DNA of 14,750 nt from JBOGEN01 sp050743265 (lineage in GTDB: Bacteria > Actinomycetota > Actinomycetes > JBOGEN01): the NCBI GenBank assembly GCA_050743265.1, contig JBOGEN010000024.1, forward strand, positions 1 to 14,750, in the 5' to 3' direction. A program made the translations under genes and the position numbers. Below the pieces are notes generated by a model, which had not been told where the DNA came from, did no database searches, and was given only the letters and a program-made list of their open reading frames with translations. Within the stretch, counting starts at the first letter, position 1; every line of letters begins with the position of its first letter. Shown here piece by piece: positions 6,228 to 13,661 of the stretch.

Positions 6228-9200
6228 CTAGAGCAGGTGCACGGCCAGCACCGCCGTGTCGTCCTCGTGGGCGGTGTCTCGGCCGAGGGCGGCAAGTGCC
6301 CGGTCACACAGGCTCTCCGGACCGTCGGCCGTGGCCGCGGCGACGCGCAGCGCCTCCAGGCCACGGTCGACCGCACGCCGCCGGTCCTCGACCAGGCCGT
6401 CGGTGTAGAGCAGCAGCGTCGACGACGGGGGCAGGGTCGCCCGCAGCTGCGGGTACGTGGGCTCGCCGGCACCGAGCGGGGGGCCGGGCGTGACGTCGAG
6501 GTAGTACGCCTCACCCTCGCGCGGCACGACGAGCGGGGGCAGGTGGCCGGCGGAGGCCATCGTGACCGTGCGGGTGGTGGGGTCGAGCAGGCCGAACACC
6601 GCGGTGGTGATCTGCTCCTGCTCCAGCGGGGCGAGGGCGGCGTCGAGGCGGGCGAGCACGGCCGCCGGCTCGAGATGTGCTGACGCGTGGGCCCGCGCGG
6701 TCGCCCGCAGCTGTCCCATGAGCGCTGCCGCCTGCAGGCCGCGCCCCATCACGTCCCCGATGACGAGGGCGACGAGGCCGTTCTCCACCGGGATGACGTC
6801 GTACCAGTCCCCGCCGATGTGCGTGCCCGCCGAGCCCGGCAGGTACCGCCAGGCCAGCGCGACACCGTCGACCTTGGGCAGGCGCTGCGGCAGCAGGCTG
6901 CGCTGCAGGGTCAGGGCGGCGTCACGCTCCCTGCCGTACTGCTCCGCGTTGTCGATCGCGACCGCGGCCCGCGCCGCGATCTGCTCGACCAGCCGCAGCT
7001 CGTCGTCGGTGTACGGGGTGCCCTCGACCCGTACCAGGGCGAGCGCGCCGAACACCCGCCCACGGGCGACGAGCGGGACGCCCAGCCCGCTCTCCGGCCC
7101 GTCCTCACCGTTGACGGCCACGCCGGTGCCCTCGAGGTACCGGGCGGCGCAGGAACGGATCTCCTCCGGTACCTGGTCGTACCGCAGGCTCTGACCGGTC
7201 CGCAGGACCTCGCCGAGCCCGCCGGTGGCATCGACGTCGAGCGGCCTGTTGGGCTGAAGGCGGCGCATCGTCCTCGCGATTCCGGGGCTGCGGTGCTGGG
7301 CGGCGGCCGCCTCGACCCGTCCGGTGCGGTCGACGAGGTAGACGACGGCCCAGTCCGCCATCGAGGGGACGAGGAGCCCGGTGAGGTGCCTGAGGGTCTG
7401 CTCGGGCTCGAGCGACGAGCCGAGCAGCGCGGTCGCGTCCGCGAGGAACGTCGAGCGCTCTCGGGCCGCTCGCTCGGCGGCGAACAGCCGTGCCCGCTCC
7501 AGCGCGAGCCCGCACTGCCGGCCGATGATCGTGAGCACCTCCACCTCGGCGTCGTCGACGACGTGGCCGGGCGGGAACGTCAACGTCAGCGCACCGAGCG
7601 TGCGCTGTCCCGCGGACAGGGGGACCGAGACGAGCGGTCCGTCGTCGGATCGGTCCCGGTCGAAGCCCGGGGCGGGCTGGCGGTCGCGGGACGCGAGGGG
7701 GATGGGCCCGGTGTCGAGCACCGAGCCGGTCGACTCCTCGCCGACGAGCACCGCTCGGTTCGTCCTGACCGCCGCGCTGGACGGCAGGTCGGCGTCCAGG
7801 CGCGTGCTGGCCCAGAGCTTCTCGACCTCGTGGCCGGTGCCGCTGGCGCCGAGAAGGCGCAGCGTCGTGCCGACCTCGTCCAGCTCGGACAGCATCGCCA
7901 CGCGCGCCCCGAGCGTGGCGGCCGCTTCGCCGGTGGCGATCTTGGCGATCTCGTCCGCCTCGCTGGCCGATGCGAGTGACGTGGTGACCTGGTGCAGGCG
8001 GGTGAGCCGCCGGGCGGCCGTCTCCGCCTGGTCGCGGGCGTGGTGCTCGGACTGGTGCAGCTGGCTGCGGTCGAGCGCGTGCGCGGTCTGCGCGGCGAGC
8101 GCGAGGACGAACCGGCGCTCGTCCTCGTCGAACAGCCGGGACGTGTCGAAGCTGAACCGCAGGGCGCCGAGCGCGCGTCCGGCGAGGGTGAGCGGGACGG
8201 CGCACATCGCCATCGTGGTGGGCTCCAGGCCGGCCAGTGCGGGGAACACGGCGTCGCGTTCCTCACGCGACTCGACCCAGACCGGGGTCAGGGCACGCAT
8301 CGCGAAGGCGCCCGGCAGCTGTGCGTCGCGTCGCTCGGACCGCAGCTGCGCGATGAGCGTCTCGTCGTACGCCACGGTGCCGGGGACGGCCAGACGGTCG
8401 TCGTCCATCGGGACGAGCAGCGCCCCGCCGGAGGCGCCCAGTGCCGCCACACCCTGGGACACGACGGCCGTCGCCACCTCCTCCGGGGTGGAGGCCCCGG
8501 CCAGGCTCGCGGTCGCGGCCTGCAGCCCGGCCGAGCGGTCCGCGGCGCGCCGGGCGGTGGCCACGATCCCCAGCTCGTCGAGCAGGTGGCGCTCGAACGT
8601 GGGGGGCGGGGGCGGCTTCGCGCCCTCGGAGATCGCGCGCAGCTGGTTCACGAGCGCCGCCACGTACCACTGCCGGAACGCCCGGTGCTGCGGCGGCGTC
8701 TCGAGGGTGAGCAGCCGCGCGGCCCGCGCGTACGCGTCCGCCTCGTCCAGGGCCGCCAGGTACTCCTGGCCGGCGTCGGCGGCGCTCAGGGGCAGCGTGA
8801 GGACGAGGGTCGTCCGCTCCGCCCCGGCCGCGGCGGCGGCGAGCGCCTGCCGCTTGATCTCCTGCCTGGCGTCGGCGAAGCGGGTGGTCACCGTCTCGAT
8901 GAGGGCGGCCAGGTGAGGTGAGATGGCGGCGGTACGCCCGGACTCGGCTCCGGACCGGGCGAGCGTGAACTCGCGCACCAGGTTGTCGACGTGCGCTTTC
9001 GCACCGAGCAGCAGGTCGGTGGGCACGTCGCCGAGCCTGATCCGGTGGCGGGGCTCCCGCGCCGATTGGTGGTCCAGGTCCGGCCACCCGGCCAGCACGG
9101 TGTCGATGTCGGGGTTCGGGCCGTCCACCCTTGCAGTCCCGACGCCGCCCAGCTCGGCCCAGACCACCTTGCCGCCGTTGTTCGGGGCGACGCCCCACCG

Positions 9201-9506
9201 GTCGCTCACCGCGGCGACGAGGGCGAGGCCGCGCCCCGTCATGCTGTCCGTACCGGGCAGGGCCCGCAGCGGCGGGACGTGCGAGCCGTCGGAGACCTCC
9301 AGGCGTACGCGGTCCACGGTGACGTCGACATGCACCGTGACCGGCTGCCTGGCGTACATGAGCGCGTTCGTGGTGAGCTCGGCGACGACCAGCTCGGCCT
9401 CGCGTGTGACCCGGGCGAACGCGGTGTCGCGCAGCGCGCCCTCGACGAAGCGGCGCGCCGCGGGGACGGCGTCGGGTTCGTCACCCAGCCGAAAGCGCTG
9501 CTCCAC
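6228..9506 (-). CDS. ATPase-GAF-GAF-GAF-SpoIIE/PP2C serine phosphatase
   Basis: This is a 1092-residue cytosolic signalling protein. Residues 1-120 are an anti-sigma-type histidine-kinase-like ATPase: N box AELTTNALMYA (E43, N47), then SDGS and TGRGLALV. Residues 150-310 form a helical region with a proline run. Three GAF-like sensor domains follow at about 315-480, 500-675 and 680-855, linked by charged helices. Residues 863-1092 are a SpoIIE/RsbU phosphatase with all metal-binding acids: GGDWYD (D900), GDVMGRG (D918), YTDG (D1036) and HEDDTAVL (D1082/D1083). Such proteins control partner switching by phosphorylating and dephosphorylating anti-sigma antagonists. No sigma factor or STAS gene is adjacent. 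I chose the GTG at 9506 because the ATPase domain starts right there and a G-rich GAGG run lies upstream; an in-frame GTG at 9584 would add 26 residues with no domain match. Activity in both domains is plausible but unproven. Confidence 0.9.
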   Translation of the reverse strand: MEQRFRLGDEPDAVPAARRFVEGALRDTAFARVTREAELVVAELTTNALMYARQPVTVHVDVTVDRVRLEVSDGSHVPPLRALPGTDSMTGRGLALVAAVSDRWGVAPNNGGKVVWAELGGVGTARVDGPNPDIDTVLAGWPDLDHQSAREPRHRIRLGDVPTDLLLGAKAHVDNLVREFTLARSGAESGRTAAISPHLAALIETVTTRFADARQEIKRQALAAAAAGAERTTLVLTLPLSAADAGQEYLAALDEADAYARAARLLTLETPPQHRAFRQWYVAALVNQLRAISEGAKPPPPPTFERHLLDELGIVATARRAADRSAGLQAATASLAGASTPEEVATAVVSQGVAALGASGGALLVPMDDDRLAVPGTVAYDETLIAQLRSERRDAQLPGAFAMRALTPVWVESREERDAVFPALAGLEPTTMAMCAVPLTLAGRALGALRFSFDTSRLFDEDERRFVLALAAQTAHALDRSQLHQSEHHARDQAETAARRLTRLHQVTTSLASASEADEIAKIATGEAAATLGARVAMLSELDEVGTTLRLLGASGTGHEVEKLWASTRLDADLPSSAAVRTNRAVLVGEESTGSVLDTGPIPLASRDRQPAPGFDRDRSDDGPLVSVPLSAGQRTLGALTLTFPPGHVVDDAEVEVLTIIGRQCGLALERARLFAAERAARERSTFLADATALLGSSLEPEQTLRHLTGLLVPSMADWAVVYLVDRTGRVEAAAAQHRSPGIARTMRRLQPNRPLDVDATGGLGEVLRTGQSLRYDQVPEEIRSCAARYLEGTGVAVNGEDGPESGLGVPLVARGRVFGALALVRVEGTPYTDDELRLVEQIAARAAVAIDNAEQYGRERDAALTLQRSLLPQRLPKVDGVALAWRYLPGSAGTHIGGDWYDVIPVENGLVALVIGDVMGRGLQAAALMGQLRATARAHASAHLEPAAVLARLDAALAPLEQEQITTAVFGLLDPTTRTVTMASAGHLPPLVVPREGEAYYLDVTPGPPLGAGEPTYPQLRATLPPSSTLLLYTDGLVEDRRRAVDRGLEALRVAAATADGPESLCDRALAALGRDTAHEDDTAVLAVHLL

Positions 9507-9759
9507 GGCGCGTGGTCCCCCCTCGTCTCGAGCATGCGCGCCGGGGCTCCGAGCGCGCGCGGAACCCTCGCTCAGATAATGCACCGCAGGACGTGTCCGG
9601 GGGACCGGCAGCCGCGAGTCGCCCGGTTCGTCCGTACCTGGTCGCCGGGGATGCAGGCTGGGCTGGACCCAGGCAGGGGAACAGGGTCACGGGGCGGAAC
9701 CTACCCGCCGCGGGGCGCCACGTCTGCACCCTGACCAGGTCGATGCGACCATCGAGAGC
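9507..9759. promoter_or_regulatory. Divergent intergenic region, phosphatase and patatin genes
   Basis: This 253-base gap should contain the promoters of the phosphatase (-) and the patatin gene (+). On + there is a GATAAT (9575-9580) that could be a -10, but it lacks a recognisable -35 and is 180 bases from the patatin start. A weak hairpin (CTGGG, 9658-9662, with CCCAG, 9668-9672) and an 8-base inverted pair (ACCTGGTC, 9636-9643, with GACCAGGT, 9733-9740) are also present. None is strong enough to call an operator. If the phosphatase starts at 9584 the gap shrinks to 175 bases. Confidence 0.45.
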
Positions 9760-10602
9760 GTGACCGGGACCCCGCGCACCGCCTTCGTCCTCGGCGGCGG
9801 AGGGATGCTCGGAGCCAACGAGGTCGGCATGCTCCGTGCCCTGTTCGAGGCCGGGCACCGCCCGGACCTCGTCGTGGGGACGAGCGTGGGGGCCCTCAAC
9901 GGGGCCGTGGTGGCGGCGGACCCCACGATGCACGCCGTCCAGCGGCTGGCCGCCCTGTGGGAGCGGCTCTCCGGGAACGAGGTCTTCAGCGGCTCCGGGC
10001 TCGCCCGGCTGCGGCTGATGGCCAGGACGCGGACGCACCTGCACGACATCGCGCCGCTGCGCGCCCTGCTCGAGGCGGAGCTCGGCCCGTGCGCGATCGA
10101 GGACCTCCCGGTGCCGTTCCAGTGCTGTGCGGCGTGCATCGAGCGTGCGGCGGAGACGTGGTTCTCGCGCGGGCCGCTGGCGCCGGCGGTGTCCGCGTCG
10201 TGCGCCGTTCCGGGGCTGTTCCCCGCGGTGGAGATCGACGGGCTGCACTACCTCGACGGCGGCATCGTCAACAGCATCCCGGTGGGACGCGCTGTCGCGC
10301 TCGGCGCCGACACCGTGTTCGTGCTCCAGGTAGGCCGCATCGAGACACCGCTGACCGTGCCGACCCGGCCGTGGGAGGTCGCCACGGTCGCGTTCGAGAT
10401 CGCGCGACGTCACCGCTTCGCCGCCGACATGGCGGCGCTGCCCGAGCACGTGACCGTGCACCTCCTCCCCAGTGGCGAGCAGGACGCGCCGACGGCCAAC
10501 CTGCGCTACCGCGACACCCGCAAGGTGCCGCGCCGCATCGACCAGGCGTACCGCGCCAGCGCCGAGTATCTCGAGGCGTTCGTCCCGACGGCGGGGGGAT
10601 GA
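9760..10602 (+). CDS. Patatin-like phospholipase
   Basis: This 280-residue serine lipase of the patatin/RssA type is expected to cleave acyl chains from phospholipids or related esters. The catalytic dyad is clear: S42 in GTSVGALNGA and D166 in YLDGGIVNSIPV. The oxyanion hole is the glycine-rich GGGGMLGANEVG at 12-23, where a Met replaces the more usual Arg after the glycines. There is no signal peptide, so it probably acts in the cytosol or at the inner face of the membrane. The GTG start has only a weak GAGAG upstream. Its TGA overlaps the ATG of the acyltransferase (ATGA), so the two are probably translated together. The pairing suggests deacylation followed by reacylation of a lipid. Length is typical of bacterial single-domain patatins. 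Confidence 0.92.
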   Translation: MTGTPRTAFVLGGGGMLGANEVGMLRALFEAGHRPDLVVGTSVGALNGAVVAADPTMHAVQRLAALWERLSGNEVFSGSGLARLRLMARTRTHLHDIAPLRALLEAELGPCAIEDLPVPFQCCAACIERAAETWFSRGPLAPAVSASCAVPGLFPAVEIDGLHYLDGGIVNSIPVGRAVALGADTVFVLQVGRIETPLTVPTRPWEVATVAFEIARRHRFAADMAALPEHVTVHLLPSGEQDAPTANLRYRDTRKVPRRIDQAYRASAEYLEAFVPTAGG

Positions 10603-11642
10603 CGATGTTGCCGCCGCGGTGGGTGCGTCGCCTCGTGCTCGGCCCGCTCACCGTCGTGCTGACCGTGGTGGTGGCGACGTCGCTCCCGCTCTGGCTTCTC
10701 CTCGCCGCCTGCCTGTCGCCGCTGCTGCCGTTCTCACGGTGGCGTCCGCTGCGGGTGTTGTGGGTGATGCTGGTGCACCTCGGGCTCGAGGCGCTGGCCC
10801 TGGTCGCGCTCTTCGTGCTCTGGGTCGCCAGCGGGTTCGGCTGGCGGCTGCGTACGCCCCGGTTCGAGCGCTGGCACTACGACCTCGTCCGGATCTACCT
10901 CCGTACGGTCTACCGAGAGGCCAGACGGGTCCTGCACGTCCGGGTCACCGTGGAGGGCCCCGACCCGGACGCGTACAGCGGGCGCCCGCTGCTCGTGCTG
11001 AGCCGGCACGCGGGACCGGGCGACTCGTTCCTTCTCGTCCACGCGCTCGTCGACTGGTACGACCGGGAGCCGCGACTCGTGCTCAAGGACACGATGCAGT
11101 GGGACCCGGCCATCGACGTCCTCCTCAACCGCCTGCCGAACCGCTTCATCAGCACCGAGCCCGGCAGGACGGGGGACGTCGTCGAGCAGCAGATCGGAGA
11201 CCTGGCGAGCAACCTCGACGACGACGACGCGTTCGTCATCTTCCCCGAGGGCGGCAACTTCACCGAGCGCCGTCGCGCACGGGCGATCGAGCGGCTCCGC
11301 CGCCGGGGGCTCATGAGCGAGGCGGACCGGGCGGCGCAGATGCGCAACGTGCTGGCGCCACGCCCCGGCGGCGTGCTCGCCGCCCTGGCTCACGCCCCGG
11401 ACGCGGACGTCGTCTGGGTCGCGCACACGGGGACCGACCACCTGCACTCGGTGATGGACGTGTGGCGAGAGCTGCCGATGGACACGGAGATCCGGATGCG
11501 GTGGTGGCATGTGCCGAGCGACGACGTGCCGGAGGGGCGCGACGCCCGGATCGACTGGCTCTACACCTGGTGGGAGCGGATCGACGACTGGATCACCGAG
11601 AACCGCGGCGCCACCGCCGACGCGGTGGACCCGGCGGCCTGA
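10599..11642 (+). CDS. PlsC/LPLAT-family acyltransferase, membrane-anchored
   Basis: This 347-residue member of the glycerolipid acyltransferase superfamily probably transfers an acyl chain to a lysophospholipid or other lipid acceptor. Two N-terminal membrane segments lie at about 12-45 and 52-78. The catalytic HX4D motif is SRHAGPGD (H137, D142), and the acceptor-phosphate motif is FPEGGNFTERRR (215-226). Both differ from the common NHxSxxD and FPEGTR, so it belongs to a divergent branch rather than to classical PlsC. The ATG at 10599 overlaps the patatin stop by four bases; an ATG two codons later is also possible. The last 50 bases overlap the end of the small gene on the other strand. 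Context suggests it reacylates a product of the patatin lipase; the actual substrate is not known. Confidence 0.87.
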   Translation: MTMLPPRWVRRLVLGPLTVVLTVVVATSLPLWLLLAACLSPLLPFSRWRPLRVLWVMLVHLGLEALALVALFVLWVASGFGWRLRTPRFERWHYDLVRIYLRTVYREARRVLHVRVTVEGPDPDAYSGRPLLVLSRHAGPGDSFLLVHALVDWYDREPRLVLKDTMQWDPAIDVLLNRLPNRFISTEPGRTGDVVEQQIGDLASNLDDDDAFVIFPEGGNFTERRRARAIERLRRRGLMSEADRAAQMRNVLAPRPGGVLAALAHAPDADVVWVAHTGTDHLHSVMDVWRELPMDTEIRMRWWHVPSDDVPEGRDARIDWLYTWWERIDDWITENRGATADAVDPAA

Positions 11643-11844
11643 CCGCGGCCAGCTCTGTCCCCGCCGGCTCTGCCTCCACCGGCTCTGCCCCCGCCGGCTC
11701 TGCCTCCGCGAGCCGGGCGTGCAGCCGCGCCCGGATCTCCTCCGGCGTGTACGTGCGACGCCGCCGCTGCGACCGTGCCACCACGGCCCCCGTCGCGGCC
11801 ACACCGACCAGGCCGGCCAGACCCATCACCTTCCACCAGCGCAC
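11593..11844 (-). CDS. Small membrane-anchored protein with AEP repeats, hypothetical
   Basis: This is an 83-residue protein of unknown function. Residues 5-24 form one hydrophobic segment (KVMGLAGLVGVAATGAVVA), followed by a basic run RSQRRRR, a short helix TPEEIRARLHARLAEAE, then five-residue repeats (AEPAG, AEPVE, AEPAG, TELAA) and an Arg/Pro-rich tail. The order suggests a single N-terminal membrane anchor with a cytosolic tail. It starts with GTG six bases after a TAGCCT -10 element, so the mRNA is probably leaderless. It faces the C92-family gene across a shared promoter and overlaps the end of the acyltransferase gene by 50 bases. I judge it real because the anchor-plus-helix layout is protein-like and the promoter fits exactly. 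The repeat tail could be free to vary. Confidence 0.68.
   Translation of the reverse strand: MRWWKVMGLAGLVGVAATGAVVARSQRRRRTYTPEEIRARLHARLAEAEPAGAEPVEAEPAGTELAAVRPPGPPRRRWRRGSR
11651..11710. repeat. Four tandem 15-bp units
   Basis: Four consecutive 15-base units begin at 11651, 11666, 11681 and 11696. They follow the pattern GGCTCTGCCTCCACC, with one to four changes per unit. They begin nine bases after the acyltransferase stop and lie inside the 3' half of the small gene on the other strand, where each unit encodes five residues of the AEP type. Gain or loss of a unit would keep that frame and leave the acyltransferase untouched. Confidence 0.8.
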
Positions 11845-11849
11845 ACGCC

Positions 11850-11856
11850 TAGGCTA
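11850..11856. promoter_or_regulatory. Symmetric bidirectional -10 element (TANNNTA)
   Basis: TAGGCTA reads as TAGGCT on + (11850-11855) and TAGCCT on - (11856-11851), both matching TANNNT. In each direction exactly six bases separate the hexamer from a GTG start: 11862 on + and 11844 on -. That is the spacing of leaderless actinobacterial promoters, where the start codon is at or next to the first transcribed base. Symmetric -10 elements driving divergent transcription are a described class. Neither gene has a ribosome binding site, which agrees with leaderless translation. Confidence 0.65.
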
Positions 11857-11861
11857 CGTGC

Positions 11862-12533
11862 GTGCCGGGCGTGAGCATCAGTCTCGACGAGGCGGTGGAC
11901 CTCACCCGTACGGGCGACGTGTGGCTGTTCCGCGGCCGTAAGCCCGCCGACCGGGCCATCCAGGTGACCACGAACGCCCCGGTCAACCACGTCGGCATGG
12001 CGGTCGTCCTGGACGACCTGCCTCCCCTCATGTGGCACGCCGAGCTGGGGCGGTCTCTGCCCGACCTGTGGGCGGGCACCCACCACCGGGGGGTGCAGCT
12101 GCACGACCTGCGCGAGGCCGTCCTCGTCTGGTGCACGCGCTACGACCAGAGCGCCTGGCTGCGCCAGCTCGAGCCGCCGGTGACCCGCGAGACCGAGGAC
12201 GCGGTGCTGCGCGCGGTGGCCCGCCTGGACGGTACGCCGTTCCCGTCGTCCGCCCGTCTGGCCGGCCGCTGGGTGCGGGGGAGGGTTCCCCGGTGGCGTC
12301 GGGGCCGTCCGCGGGACGTGCCCGCCCCCGACCTCGCATCCGCGTACTGCGCGGAGGTCGTCGCGATGACGTACGAGGAGATGGGCCTCTTGGCCGCCGG
12401 CCGCCACATGGGCTGGTACGACCCCGGCAGGTTCTGGAGCGGTGACGACCTGAGCCTGGCCGGTCACGCACGGCTGGGCGGCGAGATCGCCGTCGAGGTG
12501 CCGCGCTCGGGCCGGTTCGGCGGCGACGGCTGA
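11862..12533 (+). CDS. Permuted papain-like hydrolase, YiiX/C92 (NlpC/P60 superfamily)
   Basis: This is a 223-residue protein with the circularly permuted NlpC/P60 layout, in which the catalytic His comes before the Cys. GDVWLFRG (18-25) opens the fold, NHVGMAVVLDD carries H43, and AYCAEVVAMTYEEMGLL carries C163 with a nearby E165. Members of this superfamily include YiiX/YebB-type proteins, proposed amidases, and LRAT-like acyl-transferring enzymes, so the substrate may be a peptide or a lipid. A basic, Arg-rich segment (139-151) sits between the two catalytic parts. No signal peptide is visible. GTG at 11862 is six bases after a TAGGCT -10, implying a leaderless mRNA; a GTG at 11871 is a less likely alternative. 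Its position after a lipase/acyltransferase pair hints at a lipid role, which is inference. Confidence 0.82.
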   Translation: MPGVSISLDEAVDLTRTGDVWLFRGRKPADRAIQVTTNAPVNHVGMAVVLDDLPPLMWHAELGRSLPDLWAGTHHRGVQLHDLREAVLVWCTRYDQSAWLRQLEPPVTRETEDAVLRAVARLDGTPFPSSARLAGRWVRGRVPRWRRGRPRDVPAPDLASAYCAEVVAMTYEEMGLLAAGRHMGWYDPGRFWSGDDLSLAGHARLGGEIAVEVPRSGRFGGDG

Positions 12534-12553
12534 ACGCGTAGGGAGGGCGTCGC

Positions 12554-12568
12554 GGGGCGGCCGGCCCC
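12554..12568. terminator. Possible terminator hairpin between convergent genes
   Basis: GGGGC (12554-12558) and GCCCC (12564-12568) form a perfect five-pair GC stem with a five-base loop in the 43-base gap between the stops of the C92-family gene (+) and the sulfotransferase gene (-). There is no T tract on either side, as is common in actinobacteria, so termination is plausible but weakly supported. Confidence 0.35.
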
Positions 12569-12576
12569 TCGACGGG

Positions 12577-13608
12577 TTACTCGGCCTTCTCGAGACCTGG
12601 ACCCGGGGCGGGGGCGGGACGCGCGGCCAGGGGGCGGGCCTCGCGCCGTCTCAGGCGGGCGTCCTCCGCGCGGAGGCGGCGCAGCTTGACCACGCGGTCC
12701 CCGTACTCGCGGGTGAACGTGACCACCGTCCGCAGGGAGGGTCGCCGTCCTGCGCCGGAGAGGACGTATCCGTTCTTCCGCAGCCTGCGCCCTGCCACCA
12801 GCTCGACCAGGCCGAGCTCCTCGGGTTCCAGGCCATCACGCCAGGACTCCACGGTCGAGGTGTCGACGGCTTCGCCGGTCCGGGTGTGCCACTTCCTCAT
12901 CTTGTATGCCGGCAGGCTGTCCTTCGCCACCTCGTGCGGCTGCAACATGGCCGGGGCGAACTCCTCGCCGAGGAAGGCGCACAGGCGTCGCAGCTCGGCC
13001 TCAGGGTCGACCACCAGGTCCTCGTACCGCAGCTCGTGGAACCGCCCGGGTGGCAACCTGCCGGCGTCGCGCCGGCACTGTCGCTGGGACATGAGCCACA
13101 CGGCCGTGGCGGCCGGTACACCTCCCACCCACCAGGGCATGCGCTTGAGCGACGCGACACAGGAGCGCCCGTCCCTCAGCAGGTGGATGAACTGGGCGTC
13201 CGGGAACATCCGAGCGAGCACGTCGATGTCACGCCAGTACCCGGGCCTCTTGTCGCCCCAGCGGGCGCGGCCGTGGTCCTCGGCGTACATCGCGAAGACG
13301 GTGCCGATCACAGACCCGATCGTGGGGGCAGCGGCCTCCACGCGATCGACCAGGCGCTCGGGATCGAGCCCGAGATCCTTGGAACCGCGGCGGGCCACGA
13401 TCCACGTGGCGAGCTTGCGGCGGTTGGCCGGCTTGGTCAGGCGACCGAACCGGCGGCGCATCCGGTACGCGGGAATGACGAACCGCGTCTCCGGCGGGAC
13501 CGCGATCCGGGGATGGGCGTGCAGCATGAGCTGGAGCAGCGTGGTGCCCGACCTGGGGCAGCCCACGATGAAGATCGGAGCGTCGGACTGTCCGGGCGCG
13601 GCATCCAC
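12577..13608 (-). CDS. PAPS-dependent sulfotransferase
   Basis: This is a 343-residue sulfotransferase that transfers sulfate from PAPS to an acceptor hydroxyl or amine. The 5'-phosphosulfate loop is GCPRSGTTLLQ at 16-26. The 3'-phosphate site is LLRDGRSCVASL at 143-154, with R145 and S149 in the expected places. FHELRYEDLVVDPEAELRRLCAFLG (190-214) is the conserved motif that follows in this family. There is no membrane segment, and the last 35 residues are an Arg-rich then Pro/Ala-rich tail of low complexity. The GTG start at 13608 has GAGAAGG 11 bases upstream. It lies 53 bases downstream of sulfatase B on the same strand, so the two may be cotranscribed. A gene pair that can both add and remove sulfate is notable. 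The acceptor, whether lipid, glycan or small molecule, cannot be told. Confidence 0.92.
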   Translation of the reverse strand: MDAAPGQSDAPIFIVGCPRSGTTLLQLMLHAHPRIAVPPETRFVIPAYRMRRRFGRLTKPANRRKLATWIVARRGSKDLGLDPERLVDRVEAAAPTIGSVIGTVFAMYAEDHGRARWGDKRPGYWRDIDVLARMFPDAQFIHLLRDGRSCVASLKRMPWWVGGVPAATAVWLMSQRQCRRDAGRLPPGRFHELRYEDLVVDPEAELRRLCAFLGEEFAPAMLQPHEVAKDSLPAYKMRKWHTRTGEAVDTSTVESWRDGLEPEELGLVELVAGRRLRKNGYVLSGAGRRPSLRTVVTFTREYGDRVVKLRRLRAEDARLRRREARPLAARPAPAPGPGLEKAE

Positions 13609-13637
13609 CGTCGGTCACACCTTCTCGTCGCCTGCGA

Positions 13638-13654
13638 GCCACCTGGATGGTGGC
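13638..13654. other. Hairpin between sulfatase B and sulfotransferase
   Basis: GCCACC (13638-13643) and GGTGGC (13649-13654) form a perfect six-pair stem with a five-base loop, within the 53-base gap after the sulfatase stop. With no T tract following on the - strand it may attenuate transcription, mark an RNA processing site, or mean nothing. Confidence 0.35.
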
Positions 13655-13661
13655 ATGCCGG

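Noticed and set aside
6687..8921. Several open frames of 300-500 codons on + across the phosphatase gene
   Set aside because: They are antisense to GAF and PP2C domains and contain only Arg/Gly/Ala-rich sequence, as expected from the codon bias.
9696..9724. A GGAACC and CGTC pair upstream of the patatin gene, resembling an ECF sigma promoter
   Set aside because: The spacer is 19 bases, longer than the 16-17 expected, and such short motifs are frequent in GC-rich DNA.
9636..9740. An 8-base inverted pair (ACCTGGTC and GACCAGGT) before the patatin gene as an operator
   Set aside because: The arms are 89 bases apart and an 8-base match is not surprising at this base composition.
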